DNA of 42,903 nt from an uncultured Desulfobulbaceae bacterium (GTDB lineage Bacteria > Desulfobacterota > Desulfobulbia > Desulfobulbales > CALZHT01), in NCBI GenBank assembly GCA_945787445.1, contig CALZHT010000030.1, positions 1 through 42,903 of the forward strand, written 5' to 3'. Shown here piece after piece: positions 18,377-26,740 of this stretch (position 1 is its first letter; every line of letters starts with the position of its first letter). The notes under the pieces are model-generated. The model did no database searches. It was not told the DNA's origin and worked only from the letters and a program-made list of their open reading frames with translations. The position numbers were made by a program, and so were the translations under genes.

Positions 18377-18408
18377 AAAAAACCCTCTCGGGTGAGAGGG
18401 TTTTTTTT
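18377..18408. terminator. Bidirectional rho-independent terminator
   Basis: CCCTCTC (18383-18389) pairs with GAGAGGG (18394-18400) across a GGGT loop, with an A-run before and eight Ts after. It lies about 190 bases beyond the octaheme-cytochrome stop on the minus strand and probably ends that operon. Confidence 0.85.
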
Positions 18409-18564
18409 CATCCTATGGTGCATATTGAAGCCCCCTGTATGTAAGGAACTTTTTTTTATTTTATATGCACTCGTTGATCATGTTCAATTATTGATGGTCC
18501 CGCAAAAAGTCGGGAAAGCGGTTAACGTGCCATGTAATTTCAAGGATTTACACCGCAATACAAC

Positions 18565-18593
18565 GATGAATTCGTAATTTTTACGAATTCATC
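18565..18593 (-). other. Perfect 13-bp hairpin right after the octaheme gene
   Basis: GATGAATTCGTAA (18565-18577) and TTACGAATTCATC (18581-18593) pair perfectly with a 3-base loop, ending 3 bases from the stop codon. No U-run follows, so it is less likely a terminator than an mRNA 3-prime stabiliser or processing signal. Confidence 0.5.
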
Positions 18594-18595
18594 AA

Positions 18596-20029
18596 TTATT
18601 GGAATTCATGCTTGCTTCTGGACAATCCTGGAATCTGCCAGGGATCACCCTTATAGCCAAGCTCCTTCCAGTTCATCCTGCTGTTGCTGCCATGACACTC
18701 AAGACAATCAAGAGCTTTCTTCGCAGAAACAACACCATGATTAATCCGCCAGTACATCATGGTTTCAGTGAAATCATATTCACCACTGTAAGGCAATCCG
18801 GTAAATGCCATTCCCTTACGGGCGGCCAAATCCCAATCATAGGTTTTCCAGAAGGCTGTCTCACCTTTTCCGGTAATATACGGGGAAATGAGATAGTCAT
18901 ATTTTTTGTCATAAATCTGCTTTGCGGTGTGAACCCGGAAAGGAAATATTTTGGAATGCTTGTCCTTTATGCTTCCCTCTGGATTATTGAGAAATGTTAT
19001 ACCGTTGGGATCAAGCTTATCACCTCTTGTATAGGCGCTTTCTTTTCCGTTATACCACTCATACACCGGAAGGACGTTCTTGTTCCAGGTAAAAGCCCCT
19101 AAGCCTTTTACCGGTTGGGTAGTGCCGTATTTCTCTGGAGACCATTCAATAACAAAACACTGGGTTGTACACCAATCCCAATGTGTCTTTGTAGCATATT
19201 GCCTTGCATAGGTAGGAATATGACAGGTCTGGCAAGATACCGCTTCATAATGAGTATTGAGAATCTTCATCTTGTGAGGAGTGTCAGTGTGGCACTCAAT
19301 ACAGCCGGATTGGTAAGTACCCTTGGGAGACGGCACCATGTAATGGCCCATAATATTATGCCTTTCCTGAGGATAATGGCATTTCTGGCAGTCAAAATCC
19401 TGGCCGTCGGCTGCCATGTGGATATCAATGTCCATGGATGGACCGGCAAATGACGAATCAAGATCGCCGTGTTTCACCTTAGCAGCACCACAGCCGCCAA
19501 AATGGCAGGTTCCACAGGTCTTTTTTGTTGGTTTACCAACATTTTGTGCGACATGCAGCAAATCGACCGGGGCACCGCGCTCCTTGGATTCTGCATAAAA
19601 TCCTTTCGGCATGCCGGCGCCCATTTTGGCTTTTTTATAGGTGCCTGTAGTGTCGTGGCAGACGAGACAATCAACCTTTGATTTATCCTGAAAATCAAAG
19701 CTCGCATCCTGCCAACCAAATCCGATATGACAACTTGTACAGCGCGGCCAGTTGCCGTCTACGGCAATGGCAAAATTAGTCATTGCCACCTTCTTGCCGT
19801 ACATCTGCTCCTTGCCGTTGATTATCTGCATCTGTTCCCAATTCCAATGCTGGGTCTTCATGATGTCCACCGCAGCATCATTGTGGCATTCAATACATTT
19901 ATCTGAAACCTCAGAGGGACTTTCAAATGGTCCCTTGATTTCCTCATGAACTTTTGCTGCCATTGCACTGCTCGAGGCAAAAAAGACAGCTAGGATCGTC
20001 AAAAATGATATCATCCTAAATTTTTGCAT
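18596..20029 (-). CDS. Octaheme c-type cytochrome, tetrathionate reductase (OTR) family
   Basis: The 477-residue periplasmic protein has a Sec signal (1-25, ending AMAA) and eight CxxCH sites (Cys45, 97, 121, 172, 214, 243, 266, 442). The long haem-free stretch between haems 7 and 8 is typical of the OTR family, as are THWDWCTTQCF, KHSKIFPFRVH and the conserved DYDF-like YSGEYDFTETMMYWRINHG. Shewanella OTR reduces tetrathionate, nitrite and hydroxylamine in vitro, but the physiological substrate of the family is uncertain. Here it is the last gene of an operon with NrfD, Fe-S and pentaheme subunits, so it is probably the periplasmic catalytic end of a quinone-linked complex. Confidence 0.92.
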   Translation of the reverse strand: MQKFRMISFLTILAVFFASSSAMAAKVHEEIKGPFESPSEVSDKCIECHNDAAVDIMKTQHWNWEQMQIINGKEQMYGKKVAMTNFAIAVDGNWPRCTSCHIGFGWQDASFDFQDKSKVDCLVCHDTTGTYKKAKMGAGMPKGFYAESKERGAPVDLLHVAQNVGKPTKKTCGTCHFGGCGAAKVKHGDLDSSFAGPSMDIDIHMAADGQDFDCQKCHYPQERHNIMGHYMVPSPKGTYQSGCIECHTDTPHKMKILNTHYEAVSCQTCHIPTYARQYATKTHWDWCTTQCFVIEWSPEKYGTTQPVKGLGAFTWNKNVLPVYEWYNGKESAYTRGDKLDPNGITFLNNPEGSIKDKHSKIFPFRVHTAKQIYDKKYDYLISPYITGKGETAFWKTYDWDLAARKGMAFTGLPYSGEYDFTETMMYWRINHGVVSAKKALDCLECHGSNSRMNWKELGYKGDPWQIPGLSRSKHEFQ

Positions 20030-20078
20030 AATGTATACCCTTCTCCCAATAATTTTTTTAACGGACCAGATCCTCGCG

Positions 20079-21338
20079 TTATTTATCTCCCTTCCAGGTA
20101 TATAAAATCGGAAGCCGATACAGGATGAATCGATACGTCACGATATAGGTGGCATAAACTGTGAATACGATAACCAATTCACGCCAGTGTGGAATTTCCT
20201 GATAGAGCTGCCAGTTAAACGTGATTAATGCGGTGTTTAAACGGTTTAAGGCAATTCCCATTACCGCAATAAAGGCACTGAAACGGGCAAGAGAAGCATT
20301 CTGATTGCGAACGGCCATTGTGTAAAGCACCAGGGGCACAATGGTGCCGGCAACAATTTCAAATGTGAACCAGAGTCCCCAGTCCGTGAAAAGATACTTC
20401 CAGTCATTGTCATGAGCAACAGCCAAGATTTTAATTATGAAGTATGTGATCAGGGCAAGGGCACACCCCTTTGCCAGGCCTAAGGTTTGCCGGTCAAGAT
20501 TATCCAGGAAGTTCCTATCACAACGCCAAGACATGAACTTTTTGCAAAGTGTGGAGACCACAATAAGCATGCTCAGGCCTGCAAATATCGAGGAACAGAA
20601 AAAATGGAACCATTGAAATGGCGACGAGTACCACAAAGGATGCACCTTGCCGGGAGCATAGGTAAAAAGTGCTCCAAGGGCTCCCTGGTGGAGGGTTGAA
20701 AGAATGATACCCGCAATGGTGAGACCTAGAACCATACTCTTGATATACTTTTTCGCAGACGGCCAGTTGAGCCATTCAGCAAGCGCAGGGACGAGTTCGG
20801 CGACCTGCACGGAAAGATATGTGGCAACATGCCAGGCAACCAGAAATAGAACAGCGGCAGGGCCCAAGGAGACAAACATCGGATAGATGAGGCGCCAAGG
20901 CTGCCCAAGGTCAACCTGCAAAAATATAACTGCAAAGAAATAGCCCAACAATCCGTTTAAAAGGGCCAATCTCTCGATCGGCTTGAAATCCTTGCGTCCG
21001 AATACTTCCACAGTTGTTCCTAGCATGAAACCTGAGGCAGACAATGGAACCATGACAAAAAGACCCCAGCCCAGGAAAAGACCCCAGGGATAATCATAGG
21101 AAGAGTGGGTTACCCAACCGAGACCGAATAGAAACCTGCCAACTGTTACAGGTATTCCAACAGAATAAATTGCAATGAGAATCCAGTTAAAGGGATTCCT
21201 GAAAAATTGAGTAAAATATTGTTTTGGCGTTAACCCAAGCCAGAGCTTTTCTTTCACCAGCCACTGGGTTTGCGTTTCATCCTTATAATATGAAGCAATG
21301 GGAACATGCCCATCTGCAATTAATCTTTTCATGGCCAT
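20079..21338 (-). CDS. NrfD/PsrC-family quinone-interacting membrane subunit
   Basis: The 419-residue integral membrane protein has about nine to ten helices and matches the NrfD/HybB superfamily: FNWILIAIYSVG, LSASGFMLGTTVEVFGRKDFKPIERLALLNG, VLFLVAWHVATY, LSTLHQGALGALF and the late ALNRLNTALITFNW. It has no haem sites. It should oxidise or reduce menaquinol and pass electrons to the Fe-S subunit encoded 11 bases upstream. Glu/Asp residues of the quinone-site helix bundle are present (TVEVFGRKDF). A short basic C-terminus (LYTWKGDK) ends the protein. It is the third gene of the pentaheme-FeS-NrfD-octaheme operon. Confidence 0.93.
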   Translation of the reverse strand: MAMKRLIADGHVPIASYYKDETQTQWLVKEKLWLGLTPKQYFTQFFRNPFNWILIAIYSVGIPVTVGRFLFGLGWVTHSSYDYPWGLFLGWGLFVMVPLSASGFMLGTTVEVFGRKDFKPIERLALLNGLLGYFFAVIFLQVDLGQPWRLIYPMFVSLGPAAVLFLVAWHVATYLSVQVAELVPALAEWLNWPSAKKYIKSMVLGLTIAGIILSTLHQGALGALFTYAPGKVHPLWYSSPFQWFHFFCSSIFAGLSMLIVVSTLCKKFMSWRCDRNFLDNLDRQTLGLAKGCALALITYFIIKILAVAHDNDWKYLFTDWGLWFTFEIVAGTIVPLVLYTMAVRNQNASLARFSAFIAVMGIALNRLNTALITFNWQLYQEIPHWRELVIVFTVYATYIVTYRFILYRLPILYTWKGDK

Positions 21339-21349
21339 ATCAACTCCTA

Positions 21350-22270
21350 TTATTTTTGGGATTCGCTTTCTTTATTTTTGTTTTCTTTTCTCGTTGCCAG
21401 CAGATGGAAACCGGCAAACAAAGCAGGCCAGATCGTCAGAACCATGGGCACTATGGTCAAGAATTCCTTGACATAGTTCAGTATCGGTTGATTACCGAGG
21501 TGGGTGTCAAAACCAACCTCTTCAAATGGAACTCCTGATAAATACAACCACGATGTTCCACCGACCTCTTTTTCCCCATAGATATGATTTACATATTTTC
21601 CAGGATTGAGTTTTATCCGCTGGCGGGCATAGTAGATAAGGTCCTCCCTTTTCCCGAACGTAAGGGTTTCTCGTGGGCATGCTTCAGCGCAGGCGGGGCG
21701 GCGTCCGAATTTGAGTCTTGTGTCGTAGCACATGATGCATTTTTTCACCACCGGGTTAAGCACACTGGAATAACTGTAGGCCGGGACATAAAAGGGACAG
21801 GCAATCATACATGTTCTGCATCCGACGCAGACCTTAGGATCATACATTACCGCGCCTTCAGGTGTCTTGGTGTAAGCGTTCACAAAACATGAACTGAGAC
21901 ACGCCGGCTCGTTGCAATGATTACACTGTATTTTTCGATAAACCGGTTTGTCCTGGCCTTCAACATCGTAACGGTTTACAATAGTATACGCTTTTTCCGT
22001 AGGGCGGCGTTTTTGACCAAGGTGAATTTCATCGAACACGGAAAAATCGTCAAACGGCTTATCAGGCGCCGGTAATTTTTGTTCTTTGTTGCAAGCAGCC
22101 TCACAACTCCTACACCCTATACATCTGGTCAAATCAACCAGAACCCCCATTCTATCCGGATAGCCCTCAAAGGTCCCTGCAGCCTCGGCCTTCTTCCCTA
22201 AACCAAGTGCACCGATGACACCTCCTGCAAGCCCCCCTTTCAGCAATGATCTTCGGTTCATTTTCTTCAT
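21350..22270 (-). CDS. Tat-exported four-cluster ferredoxin-like subunit with C-terminal membrane anchor
   Basis: The 306-residue protein begins with a twin-arginine signal (NRRSLLKGG, then AGGVIGALGLGKKAEA). Four groups of four cysteines (50/53/56/60, 116/119/124/128, 148/151/154/158, 178/181/194/198) should bind four [4Fe-4S] clusters as in PsrB, NrfC, HybA and DsrO. A hydrophobic segment at about 270-291 followed by a charged tail suggests a HybA-like C-terminal anchor. It bridges the NrfD quinone subunit and periplasmic cytochromes. ATG22270 has an AAGAGG site with good spacing. A downstream in-frame ATG (22261) would shorten the basic n-region. Confidence 0.93.
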   Translation of the reverse strand: MKKMNRRSLLKGGLAGGVIGALGLGKKAEAAGTFEGYPDRMGVLVDLTRCIGCRSCEAACNKEQKLPAPDKPFDDFSVFDEIHLGQKRRPTEKAYTIVNRYDVEGQDKPVYRKIQCNHCNEPACLSSCFVNAYTKTPEGAVMYDPKVCVGCRTCMIACPFYVPAYSYSSVLNPVVKKCIMCYDTRLKFGRRPACAEACPRETLTFGKREDLIYYARQRIKLNPGKYVNHIYGEKEVGGTSWLYLSGVPFEEVGFDTHLGNQPILNYVKEFLTIVPMVLTIWPALFAGFHLLATRKENKNKESESQK

Positions 22271-22330
22271 TCAAATACCTCTTCAATTAAAGGATTAAAC
22301 CATTCCTTTTTAGTTTCTCTTCGAATTTGA

Positions 22331-22879
22331 TTAATGATGCCCACCTGCATTATCGCTCGGCTTGGGGGCATATTGACCTGAGTAGAAAAACTTGTCGCCC
22401 TTCTCAGTTCTTGGGTGACAACCATCGCAGGTGTATGGGCCATCTACTTCTTCATGGCAGGAAATACAAAATTGATGATAGGCCCCTTTTAAACTTGGTT
22501 TATCCTTGTGATATACTTCCCCGCGTTCTTTGCGAATCTTTTTCCCCTCCTCTGAATATGGATCGGAAAGGTGGCATCCACGGCATGCAACAATCTTGGT
22601 TGAAGCTTCATATTTATGGCAAAGATTGCAGTTTCCTGTTCCTGTGCTAGGTGTACCGATTGTATGGTGATGACACTTTGCACAATCGTTTTCTGCAAAT
22701 TCGATGTGACTTGCATGATCAAAATTTACCGGCTCGTAATACTCAGCAATACTGTCTAAAATGATTGTTGCAGGCCCTGCTGCTATTTCTTCTTCTTGGG
22801 CAAAACAATTCCCTGCAAAGAAAAATGCCGCAATGGGCACTAAAACCATCAGCATCAAAATTTTCTTTATTTTCAACAT
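22331..22879 (-). CDS. Pentaheme class III-type c cytochrome
   Basis: The 182-residue periplasmic protein has a clear signal peptide (1-27) and five CxxCH sites (Cys66, 84, 99, 138, 151). The arrangement HASHIEF-x-CAKCHHH is typical of cytochrome c3/c7-like domains, in which extra histidines supply the sixth ligands. Five sites is one more than classical tetrahaem c3. As the first main gene of the operon, it probably passes electrons between the Fe-S/NrfD module and the octaheme protein or soluble carriers. The tail (PSDNAGGHH) carries two terminal histidines. The gene is preceded by a long leader containing a 22-codon ORF and a sigma-54 promoter. Confidence 0.9.
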   Translation of the reverse strand: MLKIKKILMLMVLVPIAAFFFAGNCFAQEEEIAAGPATIILDSIAEYYEPVNFDHASHIEFAENDCAKCHHHTIGTPSTGTGNCNLCHKYEASTKIVACRGCHLSDPYSEEGKKIRKERGEVYHKDKPSLKGAYHQFCISCHEEVDGPYTCDGCHPRTEKGDKFFYSGQYAPKPSDNAGGHH

Positions 22880-22969
22880 ACTCTTATCACTCCTAACTCA
22901 CCTTTTAATGAGCACATTGGGTCTCATAGTTTATCGAAAACCAAAACGTCAACCTCCCCTGGTTTGTGG

Positions 22970-23038
22970 TCACTCATGAAACCAAGGATTTAATTTCTCG
23001 AAGGCATTAATCTTGAACCCTAGCCACAAGTTTTTCAT
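22970..23038 (-). CDS. 22-codon small ORF in the pentaheme operon leader
   Basis: ATG23038 follows a perfect AGGAGG at near-optimal distance (AGGAGGAAAGGGACATG) and opens a 22-residue peptide, MKNLWLG...NPWFHE, ending in TGA. It is rich in aromatic residues (three Phe, two Trp), with no membrane segment. It lies between the sigma-54 promoter (23135-23150) and the pentaheme gene. It could be a small accessory subunit or a leader peptide. The LWLG-then-NP spacing faintly recalls the N-terminal region of the NrfD subunit of the same operon (KLWLGLTPKQYFTQFFRNP); this is a weak similarity only. Confidence 0.5.
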   Translation of the reverse strand: MKNLWLGFKINAFEKLNPWFHE

Positions 23039-23134
23039 GTCCCTTTCCTCCTATTTTTTAGTAATTTTATGGAGTTATATCGCCATTATATATTTCTTTT
23101 GTACTTCTTTCCCCTGAGGCACACTCCCCTCGTA

Positions 23135-23150
23135 TGCATTTTCCATACCA
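23135..23150 (-). promoter_or_regulatory. Sigma-54 promoter of the pentaheme-FeS-NrfD-octaheme operon
   Basis: Read on the minus strand: TGGTATGGAAAATGCA. The -24 GG and -12 GC are correctly spaced and TGCA is retained; C to T at the fourth position is the main deviation. The predicted start (about 23124) is about 245 bases before the pentaheme ATG and 86 bases before the small ORF. A palindrome cluster lies 375-445 bases upstream. Confidence 0.72.
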
Positions 23151-23522
23151 AAATTCATAATCAATTTCTTATCTGCACAGCTTTTTCAAAATAGCTTGGT
23201 GCGTGTCCTGATCTGATCATGAAGTACAATGGAATTGCCAGGCAACTGCCAGACAATTACCCGACTCTATCGTCTGATCTAAAGCAAAAAGGCAGCGGAT
23301 GATGGGGGCAGCAGGTATGAAAAAGGAATATAATTTCGCAATCTGAAAAAAATGCCCAAGAGCAAATCAGAAGAAAAGGTAAAAAAATCACAGTGGACAG
23401 GAAGCAGATAGTATAGAGGGAAATTGCCTTCCCTAATTTGGGAGGCAGAAAAAGAAAAAATTTACTGTAGTTAAGTTGAAATTAATCTTTGCCAAATTAT
23501 TTACCCTGAAAATTAAACCACA

Positions 23523-23596
23523 ATAAGTGTTGCATGCAACACTTATGTTGCAACACTTATGTTGCATACAACACTTATTGCCCGATTGTTGCACTA
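23523..23596. promoter_or_regulatory. GTGTTGC/GCAACAC enhancer array, cluster B
   Basis: A perfect 24-base palindrome (23523-23546, core GTGTTGCATGCAACAC at 23527-23542) is followed without gap by TGTTGCAACA (23546-23555), by TGTTGCATACAACA (23560-23573), each flanked by CTTAT, and by a TTGTTGCAC half-site near 23587. It is the strongest copy of the motif in the window. It lies upstream of the pentaheme operon and just past the ftsH stop. Confidence 0.75.
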
Positions 23597-23678
23597 GAAA
23601 TATTGGCCATGTTGCTCCTTCACTATCACATCCATGAAAATATATTTGTAACATCCTGAAATAAAAGAAATATTAACA

Positions 23679-25499
23679 TTAAGCCTGCTGAGTGTTCATA
23701 TCCGTCTCTGTTGTCTCCAACTTGGAACAGCCGACCAACTGTTCAACTTCCTCGGCTCCGATTGTTTCTTTTTCCAACAGTAGTTCAGCCAATTGGTGTA
23801 GTATATCGATTTTGCCTTCAAGGATAATCATTGCTTCCTGGTAGCAGTCTTCTATGAGTGCATTTATCTCCCGGTCTATAGCGCGAGCAGTATCTTCACT
23901 GTAAATCCTTTGGGTCGAACTTCCTCCCAAGAATCCTTCATCAGGCTTCACATAAGCTCTGGGTCCCAGTTGTTCCGTCATACCCCACTCGCACACCATT
24001 TTCGAAGCTATTTCCGTTGCAGTCTGCAGGTCATTGCTTGCCCCGGTCGTATACTGATTAAAGACGATTTCTTCAGCAGTTCTGCCGCCAAGAAGTATCT
24101 TAATGCGGTTGGTCAGAAATTCCTTTGAATATGCATGGCGGTCATCAAGAGGCATCTGTTGCGTAACTCCCATGGCTCTTCCCCGGGGGATAATAGTTAT
24201 TTTATGAACAGGATCAGTATTAGGAAGAAGACATGCAAGGACAGCGTGGCCTGCTTCGTGAAAGGCTGTTGTTTTCTTTTCCTTGTCGCTGATCACCATA
24301 CCTTTGCGTTCTGCACCCATCAAGATCTTGTCCTTGGCCTCTTCAATATCAATCAATTCGATGGACTCTTTGCCTTTTCTGGCAGCCATCAAGGCCGACT
24401 CATTCATTAAGTTAGCCAATTCTGCACCGGTAAATCCGGGAGAACTCCTGGCAACTTCATTAAGCACCACATCAGGTGACAGGACAACTATTTTTGCATA
24501 CACTTGCAGTATTTCCTCACGCCCCTTGACATCAGGGGGTAATATCGTAACCTGTCGATCAAAACGGCCTGGCCGCAGCAGCGCCTTGTCTAAAACGTCC
24601 GGTCTGTTTGTGGCAGCAACAATAATGACATTATCACCCGATTCAAATCCATCCATCTCAACCAGGAGAGCATTGAGGGTTTGTTCCCTTTCATCCTGCC
24701 CTCCCTGTGATCCGGCACCCGCCCCACGATGACGCCCAACCGCATCAATCTCATCAATAAACACAATACATGGCGCATTTTTTTTAGCCTGGCTGAAAAG
24801 GTCCCGCACTCTTGATGCACCCACGCCAACGAACATTTCCACAAAATCGGAGCCGCTGATACTGAAAAACGGCACACCTGCCTCACCGGCTATAGCCTTT
24901 GCCAACAATGTTTTACCGGTCCCTGGCGGGCCCTGTAATAAAACGCCTTTAGGAATGCGCCCGCCGAGACGGGTATATTTTTTGGGATCCCTTAAAAACT
25001 CTATGACTTCAATGAGTTCTTCTTTTGCCTCCGGAACACCTGCCACATCATGGAAAGTTACCTTTTGCGCCCTTTCGGCTGATATCAAGGCCTTGCTTCT
25101 AGTAAATCCTGAGGATCCTCCACCCCGTTGTTGTCTGACCATGAAAAACATCCAGGCGCCGACAATAAGCAAGGCGGGAAATACTGAAGTCCAAAATGTT
25201 GAAGTTGAAGATGGTCGATCCGAACTCGCTGAAATAATTACGTCTTTTTCTTGCAGTTTTGGTATTAAATTCACCACATCAGGCGCAAAGGACATAAATG
25301 GATTGCCATACGCATCCTCGCCTCTGATTTCCCCACCACGCAAATGGACTTTGCGGATCTCATCATTTGTTAGACTTGTCAGAAAAGCGGTGTAATCAAT
25401 AAATGGCGGTTTATTCTCAATATTCCATACATTATACAATATGACTGCAACAATAGTGATCAGCACGACAATCAAATAATTTCGAACATACTTGGCCAC
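23679..25499 (-). CDS. ftsH: ATP-dependent zinc metalloprotease FtsH
   Basis: The 606-residue membrane protease degrades misfolded or regulatory membrane proteins. Domains in order are TM1 (about 8-25), a periplasmic domain (26-100), TM2 (about 105-121) and an AAA+ domain with Walker A GPPGTGKT (190-197). The pore motif [13 protein letters not shown], Walker [15 protein letters not shown] and the [23 protein letters not shown] follow. The zinc site is HEAGHAVLA, with the third ligand Asp in [10 protein letters not shown]. Length is normal. The start is a GTG (25499) with a GAGG site. The gene stands alone between the regulator block and the respiratory operon; a second genomic copy is possible, as its position is not next to tilS or hpt. 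Confidence 0.96.
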   Translation of the reverse strand: MAKYVRNYLIVVLITIVAVILYNVWNIENKPPFIDYTAFLTSLTNDEIRKVHLRGGEIRGEDAYGNPFMSFAPDVVNLIPKLQEKDVIISASSDRPSSTSTFWTSVFPALLIVGAWMFFMVRQQRGGGSSGFTRSKALISAERAQKVTFHDVAGVPEAKEELIEVIEFLRDPKKYTRLGGRIPKGVLLQGPPGTGKTLLAKAIAGEAGVPFFSISGSDFVEMFVGVGASRVRDLFSQAKKNAPCIVFIDEIDAVGRHRGAGAGSQGGQDEREQTLNALLVEMDGFESGDNVIIVAATNRPDVLDKALLRPGRFDRQVTILPPDVKGREEILQVYAKIVVLSPDVVLNEVARSSPGFTGAELANLMNESALMAARKGKESIELIDIEEAKDKILMGAERKGMVISDKEKKTTAFHEAGHAVLACLLPNTDPVHKITIIPRGRAMGVTQQMPLDDRHAYSKEFLTNRIKILLGGRTAEEIVFNQYTTGASNDLQTATEIASKMVCEWGMTEQLGPRAYVKPDEGFLGGSSTQRIYSEDTARAIDREINALIEDCYQEAMIILEGKIDILHQLAELLLEKETIGAEEVEQLVGCSKLETTETDMNTQQA

Positions 25500-25750
25500 T
25501 GCAATACCTCGCCTGTTTACGCTTTATAAAAGACCTGTTGCATACGATAAGCGAACTAAAATAATAATATTTTCCACACATTGTACTTACTATGAATTGG
25601 AAAAAAAAGTAACAAGAATCATCAGCCTACCTGAGAACAGCATTTCCTAAAGGTGCATAGATCAGGAGAGCGGTTGTGAAACCAGGCAACAGAAATGTTC
25701 ATCGTAAGCAGGAAAATGTAGCCGTTATTCGAACATTTGAAGGAAATGAA

Positions 25751-25782
25751 AAAACCCGGAGATCTTAGGATCTCCGGGTTTT
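25751..25782. terminator. Terminator after the small-membrane-protein operon
   Basis: AAAACCCGGAGATC (25751-25764) and GATCTCCGGGTTTT (25769-25782) form a perfect 14-bp stem with a TTAG loop, with further Ts on the minus strand. It is placed 38 bases after the stop of the 104-residue protein gene. Confidence 0.9.
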
Positions 25783-25819
25783 GATATCGGGTGGCGGGCC
25801 GGCTCAGCAATGGCTGAGA

Positions 25820-26134
25820 TTATTCACTGATAGTAGCTTTTGTCCGGCTAACATATTTGTAGAACAAAGGAAAGGTGCTCAGAAATCCTACTGCCAAAAT
25901 ATACTCAATGCCCTTAATGTGGGTATAGAAATCAACCAGGGTTTCAAATTCTCTGATTACACCAACTGCCACGAGATATTGTCTGAACATCTCTGAAACC
26001 TGCCAGTCAGCCCTGCCAAGACCAACCATCAGAGCAACAACCGCCCACAATCCAATGGCTGCGCCAATACCCATCATAGCAGTAAGTACCCAAGGAATCT
26101 GTTTCTTTTTTTCCATAACCAATTCTTTTTCCAT
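25820..26134 (-). CDS. Small membrane protein (paralogue of the preceding gene)
   Basis: The 104-residue protein has two predicted membrane segments: about 15-38 (VLTAMMGIGAAIGLWAVVALMVG) and about 76-92 (YILAVGFLSTFPLFYKY). The stretch AIGLWAVVALMVG...EMFRQYLVAVGVI aligns with LIGVWGVACLIGG...DLVRGYFTAVMGM of the neighbouring 76-residue protein, so the two are paralogues; this one has an added C-terminal helix. No known family was recognised. ATG26134 has an AAGGAG site. It is in an operon behind a sigma-54 promoter, which places it in the same putative regulon as the cytochromes. It may be a small subunit of, or stress factor for, a membrane complex. Confidence 0.8.
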   Translation of the reverse strand: MEKELVMEKKKQIPWVLTAMMGIGAAIGLWAVVALMVGLGRADWQVSEMFRQYLVAVGVIREFETLVDFYTHIKGIEYILAVGFLSTFPLFYKYVSRTKATISE

Positions 26135-26184
26135 TACCGTTTCTCCTTTTTAATATACGTGTTATGTGACAAATCCTTTTATCG

Positions 26185-26415
26185 TTACATTCCCATCACA
26201 GCAGTGAAATACCCTCGTACCAGATCAAGAATGCCTTCACACTTTGCTATTCCACCGATCAGACAAGCAACCCCCCAAACACCTATCAATGCCGCCAGAG
26301 TCATGATCAAGCCGAGACCAAACTGGGAAGTGCCCTGCGACAGGCTATCCATACCTGTACTTTCCATATCGCCAACATGTGTTCCAGACTCATCAATCTT
26401 CATTGTCTTAGCCAT
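26185..26415 (-). CDS. Small single-span membrane protein (first gene of the sigma-54 operon)
   Basis: The 76-residue protein has a hydrophilic N-terminus (1-30, with ESGTHVGDMESTGMD), one membrane segment (about 33-56, GLGLIMTLAALIGVWGVACLIGG) and a short amphipathic tail (ILDLVRGYFTAVMGM). GGAGG lies 6 bases before ATG26415. The membrane segment and tail resemble the 104-residue protein encoded 50 bases downstream, so the pair arose by duplication. The family was not recognised. The sigma-54 promoter at 26486-26501 and the enhancer cluster at 26741-26820 indicate conditional expression under the adjacent regulator. Confidence 0.8.
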   Translation of the reverse strand: MAKTMKIDESGTHVGDMESTGMDSLSQGTSQFGLGLIMTLAALIGVWGVACLIGGIAKCEGILDLVRGYFTAVMGM

Positions 26416-26485
26416 GGCTTTCCTCCCTTTCTTATTGTTTTATCGTCCTTATTTTGTACTCTGTTTCAATTTGATTAGTTAAATT

Positions 26486-26501
26486 TGCATATGCCATGCC
26501 A
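26486..26501 (-). promoter_or_regulatory. Sigma-54 promoter of the small-membrane-protein operon
   Basis: Read on the minus strand: TGGCATGGCATATGCA, with GG and GC in exact register and a nearly ideal -24 element. The predicted start lies about 60 bases before ATG26415. Enhancer palindromes lie 240-320 bases upstream. Confidence 0.82.
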
Positions 26502-26740
26502 CTAACCGTTGCAAAAATATTTGATTAGACAAGTATTGTTGTTAACCAGCTGATATTAAATGAAATAAAAATTTCTTTCCCATCTATTATTTTTAACATC
26601 TTTTGTTTTGCGAAAATTTTCTTGGAAGAGTGGCAAGGTGGCGGGATGAAAGAATTATTTTATAAAAACAAATAGTTATAGAGTATTGGCACGCAAAAAA
26701 AGTCAACGAAGGGGGAGGAAATGGGAGTGCAAACAAAAAA

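Noticed and set aside
23523-23596. CRISPR-like or replication-origin reading of the GTGTTGC array
   Set aside because: No regular repeat-spacer structure and no DnaA boxes; spacing to a sigma-54 promoter and recurrence at two other sites fit an activator array better.
25484-25545. Sigma-54 promoter or regulator site at the ftsH start
   Set aside because: A TTGCA/GG pair is present but one base out of register and inside the ribosome site; only a single TGTTGCA half-site (about 25536-25542) is seen, so ftsH was not placed in the regulon.
26694-26712. TGGCACGCAAAAAAA as another sigma-54 promoter
   Set aside because: The -24 half is good but the -12 GC is absent at the required distance.
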